A stretch of 64,000 nt of DNA from Sinomonas sp. ASV322. Lineage in GTDB: Bacteria > Actinomycetota > Actinomycetes > Actinomycetales > Micrococcaceae. The notes beneath the pieces were generated by a model that did not search any database, was not told the origin of the DNA, and was given only the letters and a program-made list of their open reading frames with translations. Positions 39,975 through 51,320 of the stretch are shown here, in pieces. Numbering within the stretch: position 1 is the first letter of the stretch; each line of letters opens with the position of its first letter. The translations under genes and the position numbers were made by a program. The stretch is from the NCBI RefSeq assembly GCF_030908245.1, contig NZ_JAVFJJ010000001.1:293565-357564 (forward strand). The letters run 5' to 3'.

Positions 39975-40597
39975 GCGCCCTTGACCCTGCGCACGAGCAC
40001 GTCGGGGAATGCTCTGTGGACGGCAACCGCGGCGAGCGAGGCGACGATGTTCTTGAGGATGTCACCCGGGTAGTACGCCAGATCCGCGACGAAGGCTGCC
40101 TGCCACGAGAGCTTGAGGTTGATCATCATCCCGAGCACGCCAAAGCCATGGATGACGACGACGGAGACGAGCATCGCGGCGACGAAGAACCACAGCGCGC
40201 GTCGCTTCGCCCCGAAACGGCGGATGATCGCCTGGGCGAGCAGGCCGAGCACGAACGCGCCGACGAGGAACGCGACGATGTACCCGGCCGATCCGCCGGC
40301 GAGGACCTGAAGCCCGGCGCGGCCGTTGGAGAAGATCGGCAGCCCGGCGAAGGCCAGCACGAGGTAGAGGCCAACGGCCGCGGCCGCGCGCGTCCCCCCG
40401 AGGACGAGCCCCGTGAGGGCGATGGCAAGCGTCTGGATCGTGATCGGCACGCCGAAGCTTCCCACCGGGATGCCCGGGGCGACGGCGGAGGCCGCGATGA
40501 GTGCCGCGAACACGGCGACGAGGGCGAGGGACTGCGCGTCCCACGCACGGTAGCGGCGGGCAGCGCCCTTCCCCTCCGATGCGGTCTTCTGGCTCAT
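39971..40597 (-). CDS. bioY: Biotin transporter substrate-binding protein BioY
   Basis: A 208-residue membrane S component that binds biotin. Six hydrophobic helices are visible after a short charged N-terminus. VGSFGVPITIQTLAIALTGL and GRAGLQVLAGGSAGYIVAF are the conserved BioY blocks. ATG 40597 has GGGAGGA seven bases upstream. It is first in bioY-bioM-bioN. A biotin repressor site was sought in 40598-40740 but not recognised. Confidence 0.93.
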   Translation of the reverse strand: MSQKTASEGKGAARRYRAWDAQSLALVAVFAALIAASAVAPGIPVGSFGVPITIQTLAIALTGLVLGGTRAAAAVGLYLVLAFAGLPIFSNGRAGLQVLAGGSAGYIVAFLVGAFVLGLLAQAIIRRFGAKRRALWFFVAAMLVSVVVIHGFGVLGMMINLKLSWQAAFVADLAYYPGDILKNIVASLAAVAVHRAFPDVLVRRVKGA

Positions 40598-40731
40598 GGA
40601 TTCCTCCCTTGCGGCCAGCGGGTGCTGGCGCCTACGCGAAAAGGCTACGTTTCGGCGTCGTCCCCGATTTTGTGGGACTCCCACGAGCCGCGAGGACCCA
40701 GCGTTGGCGAGCGGCCACAATCACGGCCGGT

Positions 40732-40737
40732 AGACTG
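40732..40737 (+). promoter_or_regulatory. -10-like element of the ABC-F gene
   Basis: TAGACT 45 bases upstream of the GTG at 40783. The implied leader contains a GGCCCG-CATC-CGGGCC stem. Leader attenuation is known for some ABC-F genes, but no leader peptide was seen here. Confidence 0.4.
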
Positions 40738-40782
40738 GTCGAGGCCCGCATCCGGGCCGCGTCCCGAAAGGCCTTTCCCAAA

Positions 40783-42384
40783 GTGATCACTGTCCAAAAC
40801 CTCGAACTCCGTGCCGGCGCGCGCCTGCTCATGGATGAGGTGACGTTCAGGATCGACAAGGGGGACAAGATCGGCCTGGTCGGGCGAAACGGGGCGGGCA
40901 AGACCACACTCACTCGCGTTCTCGCGGGGGAGGGCCTGCCTGCGGCGGGCGAAGTGACCCGCAGCGGCGAGATCGGCTACCTCCCCCAGGACCCGCGGAC
41001 CCCGGACATGGAGCAGCTCGCGCGGGACCGCATCCTGTCCGCGCGCGGCCTCGACGTCGTGGTCCGGAAGCTTCGCGAGGCGCAGACAGCGATGGCGAGC
41101 GACGACGCGGACGTGCAGCGCAAGGCGATGGGCCGCTACGACCGGCTCGAGTCGGAGTTCCTCGCGGGCGGCGGCTACGCGGCGGAGGCCGAGGCCGCGG
41201 CGATCTCGGCGAACCTCGCGCTCCCGGACCGCATCCTCAACCAGCCGCTCCGCACGCTCTCCGGCGGCCAGCGCCGTCGCGTCGAGCTCGCGCGCATCCT
41301 GTACTCGGCCGCGGACACGCTGCTCCTCGACGAGCCCACGAACCACCTCGACGGCGACTCGATCGCGTGGCTGCGGGACTTCCTCAAGGCCCATCAGGGC
41401 GGGCTCATCGTCATCTCGCACGACGTCGAGCTCCTCGAGGCGACCGTCAACAAGGTCTTCCACCTCGACGCGAACCGCGCCGTGATCGACATCTACAACA
41501 TGGGCTGGAAGCGCTACCTCGCCCAGCGCGAGACCGACGAGCGCGCACGACGGCGGGAGCGCGCCAACGCGGAGAAGAAGGCCCAGGTGCTCCTGGACCA
41601 GGCGAACAAGATGCGGGCCAAGGCGACCAAGGCCGTCGCGGCGCAGAACATGGCGAAGCGCGCCGAGCGCCTGCTCGCCGGGGTCGCGGAGGAACGCGTC
41701 TCGGACCGCGTGGCCGCGCTGCGCTTCCCGGAGCCCGCAGCCTGCGGCAAGACGCCGCTCCAGGCAGAGGGCCTTTCGAAGTCGTACGGCTCGCTCGAGA
41801 TCTTCACGGATGTGGACCTCGCCATCGATCGAGGCTCGCGTGTCGTGATCCTCGGTCTCAATGGCGCGGGCAAGACGACGCTCCTGCGCATGCTCGCGGG
41901 CGTCGACTCGCCGGACACGGGCGAGGTCGTCCCGGGCCACGGGCTCAAGGTCGGCTACTACGCCCAGGAACACGAGACCCTCGATCCGGACCGCACGGTC
42001 CTCGAGAACATGCGCCGTTCCGCGCCGGACCACCTCGGCGACGCGGACGTGCGCGGCATCCTCGGTTCGTTCCTTTTCACGGGCGACGACGTCGACAAGC
42101 CCGCGGGCGTCCTTTCGGGCGGCGAGAAGACGCGTCTCGCGCTCGCGACCATCGTCGCGTCGAGCGCCAACGTCCTGCTCCTCGACGAGCCCACGAACAA
42201 CCTCGACCCCGCGAGCCGCCGCGAGATCCTCGGGGCCCTCAAGACGTACAAGGGCGCGGTCGTCATGGTGAGCCACGACGAAGGCGCGGTCGAGGCTCTC
42301 AACCCCGAGCGCGTCGTGCTCCTTCCCGACGGCGTCGAGGACCTCTGGAGCGCGGACTACCTCGACCTCATCACGCTCGCGTAG
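40783..42384 (+). CDS. ABC-F family ribosome-associated ATPase
   Basis: A 533-residue soluble protein with two ABC domains and no membrane segments, the ABC-F pattern (translation factor or target-protection antibiotic resistance). Walker A motifs are [10 protein letters not shown] (near 38) and [10 protein letters not shown] (near 365). Signatures are LSGGQRRRVELA and LSGGEKTRLALA. Between them a charged helical linker (about 240-320, rich in Arg, Lys, Ala, Glu) corresponds to the P-site tRNA interaction motif. It lies where mycobacteria carry Rv1473. Whether it confers macrolide-type resistance cannot be told. Confidence 0.9.
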   Translation: MITVQNLELRAGARLLMDEVTFRIDKGDKIGLVGRNGAGKTTLTRVLAGEGLPAAGEVTRSGEIGYLPQDPRTPDMEQLARDRILSARGLDVVVRKLREAQTAMASDDADVQRKAMGRYDRLESEFLAGGGYAAEAEAAAISANLALPDRILNQPLRTLSGGQRRRVELARILYSAADTLLLDEPTNHLDGDSIAWLRDFLKAHQGGLIVISHDVELLEATVNKVFHLDANRAVIDIYNMGWKRYLAQRETDERARRRERANAEKKAQVLLDQANKMRAKATKAVAAQNMAKRAERLLAGVAEERVSDRVAALRFPEPAACGKTPLQAEGLSKSYGSLEIFTDVDLAIDRGSRVVILGLNGAGKTTLLRMLAGVDSPDTGEVVPGHGLKVGYYAQEHETLDPDRTVLENMRRSAPDHLGDADVRGILGSFLFTGDDVDKPAGVLSGGEKTRLALATIVASSANVLLLDEPTNNLDPASRREILGALKTYKGAVVMVSHDEGAVEALNPERVVLLPDGVEDLWSADYLDLITLA

Positions 42385-42391
42385 GCCTCTC

Positions 42392-42877
42392 CTAACGCAC
42401 CTCGAGCGGCTCCGCGCCCGTCACCCGGGCCAGATCGGCGTAGCTGATTGAGAGCATCGACTGGTGGTCGCCCGCGCCCGCCCACAGGAGGGGATAGCCC
42501 CTGAGATGCACGTCGATGAGTGTCCGCAACGGCTCTGGATGCCCCACCGGGGCGACGCCGCCCACGCGCTGCCCCGTGTGCTCCAACACGAACTCGGGCG
42601 CAGCGCGCTTGATCTTCCCCGAACCGAGCTGCCGCGCCACGAGCTTCGTATCGACCCGGGCGGCCCCGCTCGCAAGGATGAGCAACGGGGCGCCGTCGAG
42701 CTCGAACACGAGGCTGTTCGCGATCGCACCGAGCTCGCATCCGAGGACTTCCGCCGCCGCGGCCGCGGTGGGCACGTCGTCGTCGAACGTTGTGACGGTG
42801 TCCGGCAGGCCCGCCGCGAGGAGGGCGCGGCGCACGCGGTCGACGGCGGGGCGGTCGCCGTCAAGCGCGCCGGTCAC
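42392..42877 (-). CDS. YbaK/ProX-type aminoacyl-tRNA deacylase
   Basis: A 161-residue YbaK/EbsC-family protein, expected to hydrolyse mischarged aminoacyl-tRNA in trans. The conserved lysine lies in VDTKLVARQLG, followed by GGVAPVGHPEPL, the family glycine-rich block. The GTG start overlaps the SURF1 stop as GTGA. It is cytosolic and has no anticodon-binding domain. The exact editing specificity (Cys-tRNAPro, Ala-tRNAPro or other) is unknown. Confidence 0.87.
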   Translation of the reverse strand: MTGALDGDRPAVDRVRRALLAAGLPDTVTTFDDDVPTAAAAAEVLGCELGAIANSLVFELDGAPLLILASGAARVDTKLVARQLGSGKIKRAAPEFVLEHTGQRVGGVAPVGHPEPLRTLIDVHLRGYPLLWAGAGDHQSMLSISYADLARVTGAEPLEVR

Positions 42878-43788
42878 CGGAAGCCCTGCGCGTCGAGAAT
42901 GGCGTCCTCTTCCTCTTCGGCAGTGGGCCGCTTCCGCTTCTTCGGCGTGAAGCGGGCGGCGCGCGCCGCGGCATCGTCGGCCGCCTGCTGGGCCTCTGCG
43001 TGATCTTCGCCGTGGGCGCGCGCGGCGTCGGCGGCTTCGGCTGCCTCAGCCGCCGCGTCGATCGCGCGGTTGCGGGCCTGCTGCCGCGCCGCGTAGCCGA
43101 AGCCGATGAACATGAGGACGCCGAACGCGAGCCATTGAAGCGCGTAGGAGAGGTGCGTGCCGTCGTCGGGCTGCGGCTTGGGGAGGGACGCAGGGGTCGC
43201 GGAGGCCGCGGGAGTCTCGTTCGCCATGAGTCCGTACGACCCCGTCATGATCGGGTACTGAAGCTGCCCCGCGTAGGTCGGAAGGTCGATTGAGGCGAGC
43301 TGCCCGGCGGGGGCGCCGCGGTCCAGAGTGGGTTCGCTCGGGCGGAGGCGCACGACGACGGAGACCTCGCCCGAGGGTGGCGCCGGGACGGAGTCGGGCC
43401 CGCCCTGCTCCTGGTTGCCGATGGGGAGCCAGCCGCGATCGACGACGACAGTCTGGCCCGAGTCGAGGCGGAGCGGCACAACGACCTCGTAGCCCGGCTG
43501 CCCGTTGAGCGGGCGGTTGCGGACCACGCGCGTGTCGGCGACCTCATAGGAGCCCCGAAGGCTCACTTGCTGCCATTCGTGGCCCTCGGAGAGATGCCCG
43601 AACTGGTCGGACGCTTGGGCGAATGGCACGGGCGCCGCGTCGTAGTTCCGGTTGACGAGGTCGATCACTGCCTGGGCCTCCGCGAGACGCCCCATCTGCC
43701 AACGGCTCAGCAGGACGCATGCGACCGCGAAGAGGATGGCGAGGCCGAGGTACGTGAGCCATTGGCGCGAGAAGAGGAAGCGGTACAC
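42874..43788 (-). CDS. SURF1-family cytochrome oxidase assembly protein
   Basis: A 304-residue SURF1 homologue, assisting haem insertion or assembly of cytochrome aa3 oxidase. TM1 is at about residues 10-28 and TM2 at about 215-235, flanking the extracytoplasmic domain with RPLNGQPGYEVVVPL and VDRGWLP. After TM2 there is an unusually long charged tail of about 65 residues, first rich in Ala/Glu/Asp and then with a KKRKR cluster. The GTG start touches the upstream stop. It fits with ctaA and ctaB elsewhere in the window. Confidence 0.88.
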   Translation of the reverse strand: MYRFLFSRQWLTYLGLAILFAVACVLLSRWQMGRLAEAQAVIDLVNRNYDAAPVPFAQASDQFGHLSEGHEWQQVSLRGSYEVADTRVVRNRPLNGQPGYEVVVPLRLDSGQTVVVDRGWLPIGNQEQGGPDSVPAPPSGEVSVVVRLRPSEPTLDRGAPAGQLASIDLPTYAGQLQYPIMTGSYGLMANETPAASATPASLPKPQPDDGTHLSYALQWLAFGVLMFIGFGYAARQQARNRAIDAAAEAAEAADAARAHGEDHAEAQQAADDAAARAARFTPKKRKRPTAEEEEDAILDAQGFR

Positions 43789-44033
43789 CTACCGTCCTCC
43801 GTTCCCGTGCAAGGAAGCCCCGTGCGGCAGGGTTTCCTTCCACAGGGACCGCGTCGTGAGGTACTCCTCGAGCCATTCGCGGTGCTCGTCGCACGCGAGC
43901 CACACCTTGCGCCGCTCGGGAGTGTGGATGCGGGGGTTGTTCCACAGAAGCTGCCATGTCGCCGCGCTGCGGCATCCCTTGCGCGAGCACACCGCTTCCG
44001 CGGGTTCCTCGCCCGGAAGCATTCCCAGCAGAC

Positions 44034-44037
<4 letters not shown>
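43789..44037 (-). CDS. Small conserved protein with putative zinc site
   Basis: An 82-residue protein of unknown function. Cys17, Cys22, Cys49 and His52 (CSRKGC and ACDEH) could bind one zinc ion. The middle is rich in Trp and Arg. It is coupled to the DUF3099 gene upstream (ATGA overlap) and directly precedes SURF1, so the four genes DUF3099, this one, SURF1 and ybaK form one operon. Similar small proteins occur in other Micrococcaceae, sometimes labelled acetone carboxylase-like without evidence. I cannot assign a function. Confidence 0.75.
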
Positions 44038-45451
<1,414 letters not shown>

Positions 45452-45485
45452 GCCCCCCTCGAACTCCACGACGGAAGGAAGCAAC

Positions 45486-46253
45486 ATGACAGAGCAGGGT
45501 ACGGCGCAGGACGCGCCGCTCGCGGGCAAGACGGCCATCGTCACGGGTTCGTCCCGCGGCATCGGCGCGTCCACGGCGAAGATCCTCGCGGGGGAGGGCG
45601 CCGCCGTCGTCATCAACTACCGGCAGAAGGCTCCGCGGGCGAACAAGGTCGTCGCGGACATCGAGGCTGCAGGCGGTCGCGCGGTCGCCGTGGGCGGCGA
45701 CCTCACGAACGTGGACGACGTCGAGGCCCTCGCCCAGGCGGCGATCGACCATTTCGGCTCGCTCGACGTCCTCGTGCTCAACGCGTCGGGCGGCATGGAG
45801 TCGGGCCTCGGCGAGGACTACGCGCTCCGCCTCAATCGCGACGCCCAGGTCAACATGCTCAAGGCCGCGGCCGAGCGCATGAAGCCCGGCGCGCGCGTTG
45901 TCTTCGTCACGAGCCACCAGGCGCACTTCATCGACACCGTGCCCACGATGGACGCGTACGAACCCGTCGCACGGTCCAAGCGCGCGGGGGAGGTCGCCCT
46001 GCGTGAGCTTGTGCCGTGGCTTGAGGATCGGGGGATCACGTTCGTGGTCGTCTCGGGCGACATGATCGAGGGCACCATCACCGCGACGCTCCTGGACCGT
46101 GCTGCTCCCGGAGCCATCGAGGCGCGCCGCGAGGCGGCCGGCAAGCTCTACTCCGTGGACGAGTTCGCGGCCGAGGTCGCGAAGATGGTCACGGCCGACG
46201 TCCCGACGGGTCACACGGAATACGTGGGCGGCGCGGGGCACTTCACCGGCTGA
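45486..46253 (+). CDS. SDR-family oxidoreductase with YX6K active-site spacing
   Basis: A 255-residue short-chain dehydrogenase. The coenzyme motif TGSSRGIG is the classical SDR form. The catalytic residues, however, appear as Ser143, Tyr158 and Lys165, a Tyr-X6-Lys spacing like that of enoyl-ACP reductases (FabI/InhA) and not the classical YXXXK. It occupies the inhA position after fabG. ATG 45486 has GGAAGGAAG upstream; the longer frame runs into fabG. It may be an enoyl reductase-like enzyme or act on another carbonyl; I cannot decide from sequence. Confidence 0.8.
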   Translation: MTEQGTAQDAPLAGKTAIVTGSSRGIGASTAKILAGEGAAVVINYRQKAPRANKVVADIEAAGGRAVAVGGDLTNVDDVEALAQAAIDHFGSLDVLVLNASGGMESGLGEDYALRLNRDAQVNMLKAAAERMKPGARVVFVTSHQAHFIDTVPTMDAYEPVARSKRAGEVALRELVPWLEDRGITFVVVSGDMIEGTITATLLDRAAPGAIEARREAAGKLYSVDEFAAEVAKMVTADVPTGHTEYVGGAGHFTG

Positions 46254-46263
46254 CCATTCGCCA

Positions 46264-46356
46264 GTGGAGATCTGGCCACTCGTCGCATTCCGACGAGTGG
46301 CCAGATCTTTCTCGACCTGTGGCCAGACCTCGCCATACGAGTGGCCAGGTCCGTGG
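46264..46356. repeat. Perfect palindrome plus 22-bp-period GTGGCCAG repeats between convergent genes
   Basis: Arms 46268-46285 and 46291-46308 are perfectly complementary (18 bp) with a CATTC loop and a following TTT. The octamer GTGGCCAG recurs at 46297, 46319 and 46341, exactly 22 bp apart. It probably terminates the fabG-SDR transcript on the plus strand and serB on the minus strand. The left part shares 15 of 16 bases with 38579-38594. Confidence 0.8.
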
Positions 46357-48905
<2,549 letters not shown>

Positions 48906-48959
48906 ACCGCGACCCGGAATGCACGGTGGGCACGATATGAACCGCGCCGTGAGCGCCGC

Positions 48960-49772
48960 ATGAGCATCGTCCACATCGACAGCGCAGACGATCCGCGCGT
49001 CGCCGACTATACCCACCTCACCGATGTCCACCTCCGCAAGCTGCGAGAGCCGTCCGAGGGCCTGTACATCGCCGAGTCATCGCGCGTTCTGAGGCGCGCC
49101 CTCGCCGCCGGGCACCGCCCCCGGTCCTTCTTCCTCGCGGAGAAGTGGCTTGAGGGCCTCGCGGACGTGCTCGCCGCGCATCCGGAGGTGCCCGCGTTCG
49201 TCGGTTCGCCTGGGCTGCTCGAGGAGATCACCGGCTTCCACCTTCATCGCGGCGCCATGGCCGCGATGCACCGACCGGCGCCCGTCCCGGTCGAAGAGCT
49301 CCTCGCGGGGGCGCGGCGCGTCGCGATCCTCGAAGACATTGTCGACCATACGAACGTCGGCGCGATCTTCCGCTCAGCCGCCGCCCTCGGCATCGATGCC
49401 GTGCTCGTCACGCCGCGCTGCGGCGACCCTCTCTACCGGCGCAGCATCCGCGTGAGCATGGGCACGGTCTTCCAGGTTCCGTGGGCGCGTCTCCCCGAGG
49501 GCGGGTGGCCCGAAGGCATCGACGAGCTGCGCGACCTCGGCTTCGTGGTCGCGGCGATGGAGCTCACGGACGATGCCGTGGATCTCGACGAACTCGGCGC
49601 GCGCGGCCTCGATAGGCTTGCCCTCGTGCTCGGCACGGAAGGCGCGGGCATCCTGCCCGAGACGCTCGACGCCGTCGACCTCGCCGTGAAGATCCCGATG
49701 CGCGGGGGCGTGGACTCGCTCAACGTCGCCGCGGCGAGCGCCGTCGCGTTCTGGGAACTGCGCCCGAGGTGA
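48960..49772 (+). CDS. TrmH/SpoU-family RNA 2'-O-methyltransferase
   Basis: A 270-residue SPOUT methyltransferase for rRNA or tRNA ribose. An N-terminal RNA-binding substrate domain (about 1-100) precedes the knot domain. The SPOUT motifs are VDHTNVGAIFRSAAALGIDAV, LVLGTEGAGI and IPMRGGVDSLNVAAASAVAF. It starts 54 bases after the TSUP gene. The target nucleotide cannot be predicted. Confidence 0.92.
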   Translation: MSIVHIDSADDPRVADYTHLTDVHLRKLREPSEGLYIAESSRVLRRALAAGHRPRSFFLAEKWLEGLADVLAAHPEVPAFVGSPGLLEEITGFHLHRGAMAAMHRPAPVPVEELLAGARRVAILEDIVDHTNVGAIFRSAAALGIDAVLVTPRCGDPLYRRSIRVSMGTVFQVPWARLPEGGWPEGIDELRDLGFVVAAMELTDDAVDLDELGARGLDRLALVLGTEGAGILPETLDAVDLAVKIPMRGGVDSLNVAAASAVAFWELRPR

Positions 49773-49807
49773 CCGTCGACTGCCAGCGGCGGACCTCGCC
49801 GTCGTGC

Positions 49808-49813
49808 TAAAAT
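49808..49813 (+). promoter_or_regulatory. -10 element of rpmE2
   Basis: TAAAAT, 79 bases upstream of the rpmE2 GTG, the most A/T-rich -10 in the window. The implied leader is about 70 bases. Confidence 0.5.
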
Positions 49814-49822
49814 CGATGGCTG

Positions 49823-49892
49823 GCCCTCCAATCGGGAGGGCGTTCACACCTTGTCTCTGGCAAAATCCAGGGACATAAGCAAAGGGCCTATT
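49823..49892 (+). promoter_or_regulatory. Structured mRNA leader of rpmE2 (possible L31 autoregulatory leader)
   Basis: Two consecutive hairpins: GCCCTCC-AATCG-GGAGGGC (49823-49841) and TGTCTCTGG-CAAAAT-CCAGGGACA (49852-49875, one G-U pair). They lie between the -10 and the start codon of a ribosomal protein gene. Conserved L31 leader RNAs have been described in several bacterial phyla including Actinobacteria; a match to that motif was not tested. Confidence 0.5.
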
Positions 49893-50150
49893 GTGAAGTC
49901 TGATATCCACCCGAAGTACGAGCCCGTCGTTTTCAACGACCTCGCTTCCGGCGTCAAGTTCCTCACCCGTTCGACCGTCACCTCGGACAAGACGATCGAG
50001 TGGGAGGACGGCAACACCTACCCCGTCATCGACGTCGAAGTCTCGTCGGAGTCGCACCCGTTCTACACGGGCAAGCAGCGCATCATGGACTCGGCCGGTC
50101 GCGTCGAGCGCTTCAACGCGCGCTTCAAGAACTTCGGCAAGAAGGCCTGA
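49893..50150 (+). CDS. rpmE2: 50S ribosomal protein L31, type B
   Basis: An 85-residue bL31 without the CXXC zinc residues, i.e. the zinc-free type [17 protein letters not shown] is the conserved start and HPFYTGKQ the central block. GTG 49893 is chosen because it gives this start; codons further upstream fall inside the leader hairpin. AAAGGG lies just upstream. Zinc-free L31 genes are often induced on zinc depletion, but no Zur site was seen. Confidence 0.95.
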   Translation: MKSDIHPKYEPVVFNDLASGVKFLTRSTVTSDKTIEWEDGNTYPVIDVEVSSESHPFYTGKQRIMDSAGRVERFNARFKNFGKKA

Positions 50151-50170
50151 TCTGGCCTCTCGCCGCGCGA

Positions 50171-50207
50171 GAAGGCGCCGCCCCCTCGGGGCGGCGCCTT
50201 CTTCTTT
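50171..50207 (+). terminator. Rho-independent terminator of rpmE2
   Basis: Perfect 14-bp stem (50171-50184 and 50188-50201) with a CTC loop, followed by TTCTTT. Confidence 0.9.
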
Positions 50208-50237
50208 GGCAGACGGCGGCGGTCCCAGCCGCGGGAC

Positions 50238-50249
50238 TAGGCTGGGGCT
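50238..50249 (+). promoter_or_regulatory. Leaderless-type promoter of the lipoate ligase
   Basis: TAGGCT, six bases (GGGGCT), then GTG at 50250. Confidence 0.55.
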
Positions 50250-51308
50250 GTGGCTGAACATCACGGCGAATACAAGGTGCCCGGCGGCAAGCTTGTGGTC
50301 GCGGACCTCGCGACCGACGACGGCGCCATCACCTGGGCGAGCATCAACGGCGACTTCTTCCTCGAGCCCGATGAGGCGCTCATCGACATCAATGCCGCGC
50401 TCGTCGGCCTTTCGGCCGATTCGCCCAATTCGACCATCAGCGCCGCGGTCGCGGAGGCCGCCGGTCCCGGCACGGTCATGTTCGGGTTCGATCCGGATTC
50501 CGTGGCGGTCGCGGTGCGTCGCGCTCTGGGCCACGCGACGACGTGGGCAGACCACGACTGGGAGGTCATTCCGCCCACGCCCCTGCACATCACCGAACAG
50601 GTCGCGCTCGACGAAGTGCTCACTCGCGAGGTCGGCGAGGGCACCCGGAGGCCGACCCTCCGCCTGTGGGATTGGGACGAGCCCTCGGTGGTCATCGGGA
50701 CGTTCCAGTCTTATCGGAACGAGGTCGATCCCGAGGCCGTCGCACGGCACGGGATCACGGTCGTCCGGCGCGTGAGCGGTGGCGGCGCCATGTTCATGGA
50801 GGCCGGAAACTGCATTACGTATTCGCTGTATCTCCCGACGTCCCTTGTGGACGGCCTCTCGTTTGCGGACTCGTACCCGTTCCTCGACGCATGGGTCATG
50901 GAGGCCCTCGCCGTCGTCGGGGTGAAGGCGTTCTACAAGCCCCTCAACGACATCGCGACCGAGGCCGGCAAGATCGGGGGCGCGGCGCAGAAGCGATTCG
51001 GCAATGGGGCCATGCTCCACCACGTGACCATGAGCTACGACATCGATGCGGCGAAGATGACCGAGGTGCTCAGAATCGGCCGCGAAAAGATCTCGGACAA
51101 GGGGATCGCGAGCGCGCAGAAGCGAGTGGACCCCCTCAAGCGGCAGACAGGGCTCGCCCGGGGAGCCATCATCGAGGAGATGATCGCGACGTTCGAACGC
51201 CGCTATGGAGCCCGGCGGGTTGAATTGCCGCAGTCCTCGCTCGAGGCCGCGCGGGCGCTTGCGGCCACGAAGTTCGCGACGACCGCGTGGCTTCACCGCG
51301 TGCCGTAG
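50250..51308 (+). CDS. Lipoate-protein ligase, domain-permuted form
   Basis: A 352-residue biotin/lipoate ligase-family enzyme, expected to attach lipoate to E2 subunits or GcvH. The catalytic domain (about 110-350) has RRVSGGGAM at 173-181 and the catalytic Lys241 in GKIGGAAQ. Residues 5-90 (KVPGGKLVVADL, INGDFFLEPDEAL) resemble the small accessory domain that lies at the C-terminus of LplA/LplJ, so the domains are in reversed order here. GTG 50250 is six bases after TAGGCT. It is convergent with pepN. Confidence 0.85.
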   Translation: MAEHHGEYKVPGGKLVVADLATDDGAITWASINGDFFLEPDEALIDINAALVGLSADSPNSTISAAVAEAAGPGTVMFGFDPDSVAVAVRRALGHATTWADHDWEVIPPTPLHITEQVALDEVLTREVGEGTRRPTLRLWDWDEPSVVIGTFQSYRNEVDPEAVARHGITVVRRVSGGGAMFMEAGNCITYSLYLPTSLVDGLSFADSYPFLDAWVMEALAVVGVKAFYKPLNDIATEAGKIGGAAQKRFGNGAMLHHVTMSYDIDAAKMTEVLRIGREKISDKGIASAQKRVDPLKRQTGLARGAIIEEMIATFERRYGARRVELPQSSLEAARALAATKFATTAWLHRVP

Positions 51309-51320
51309 GCACCTGCCCCT

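Noticed and set aside
40598-40740. Biotin repressor (BioQ or BirA) site before bioY
   Set aside because: No sequence resembling the known boxes was found by eye.
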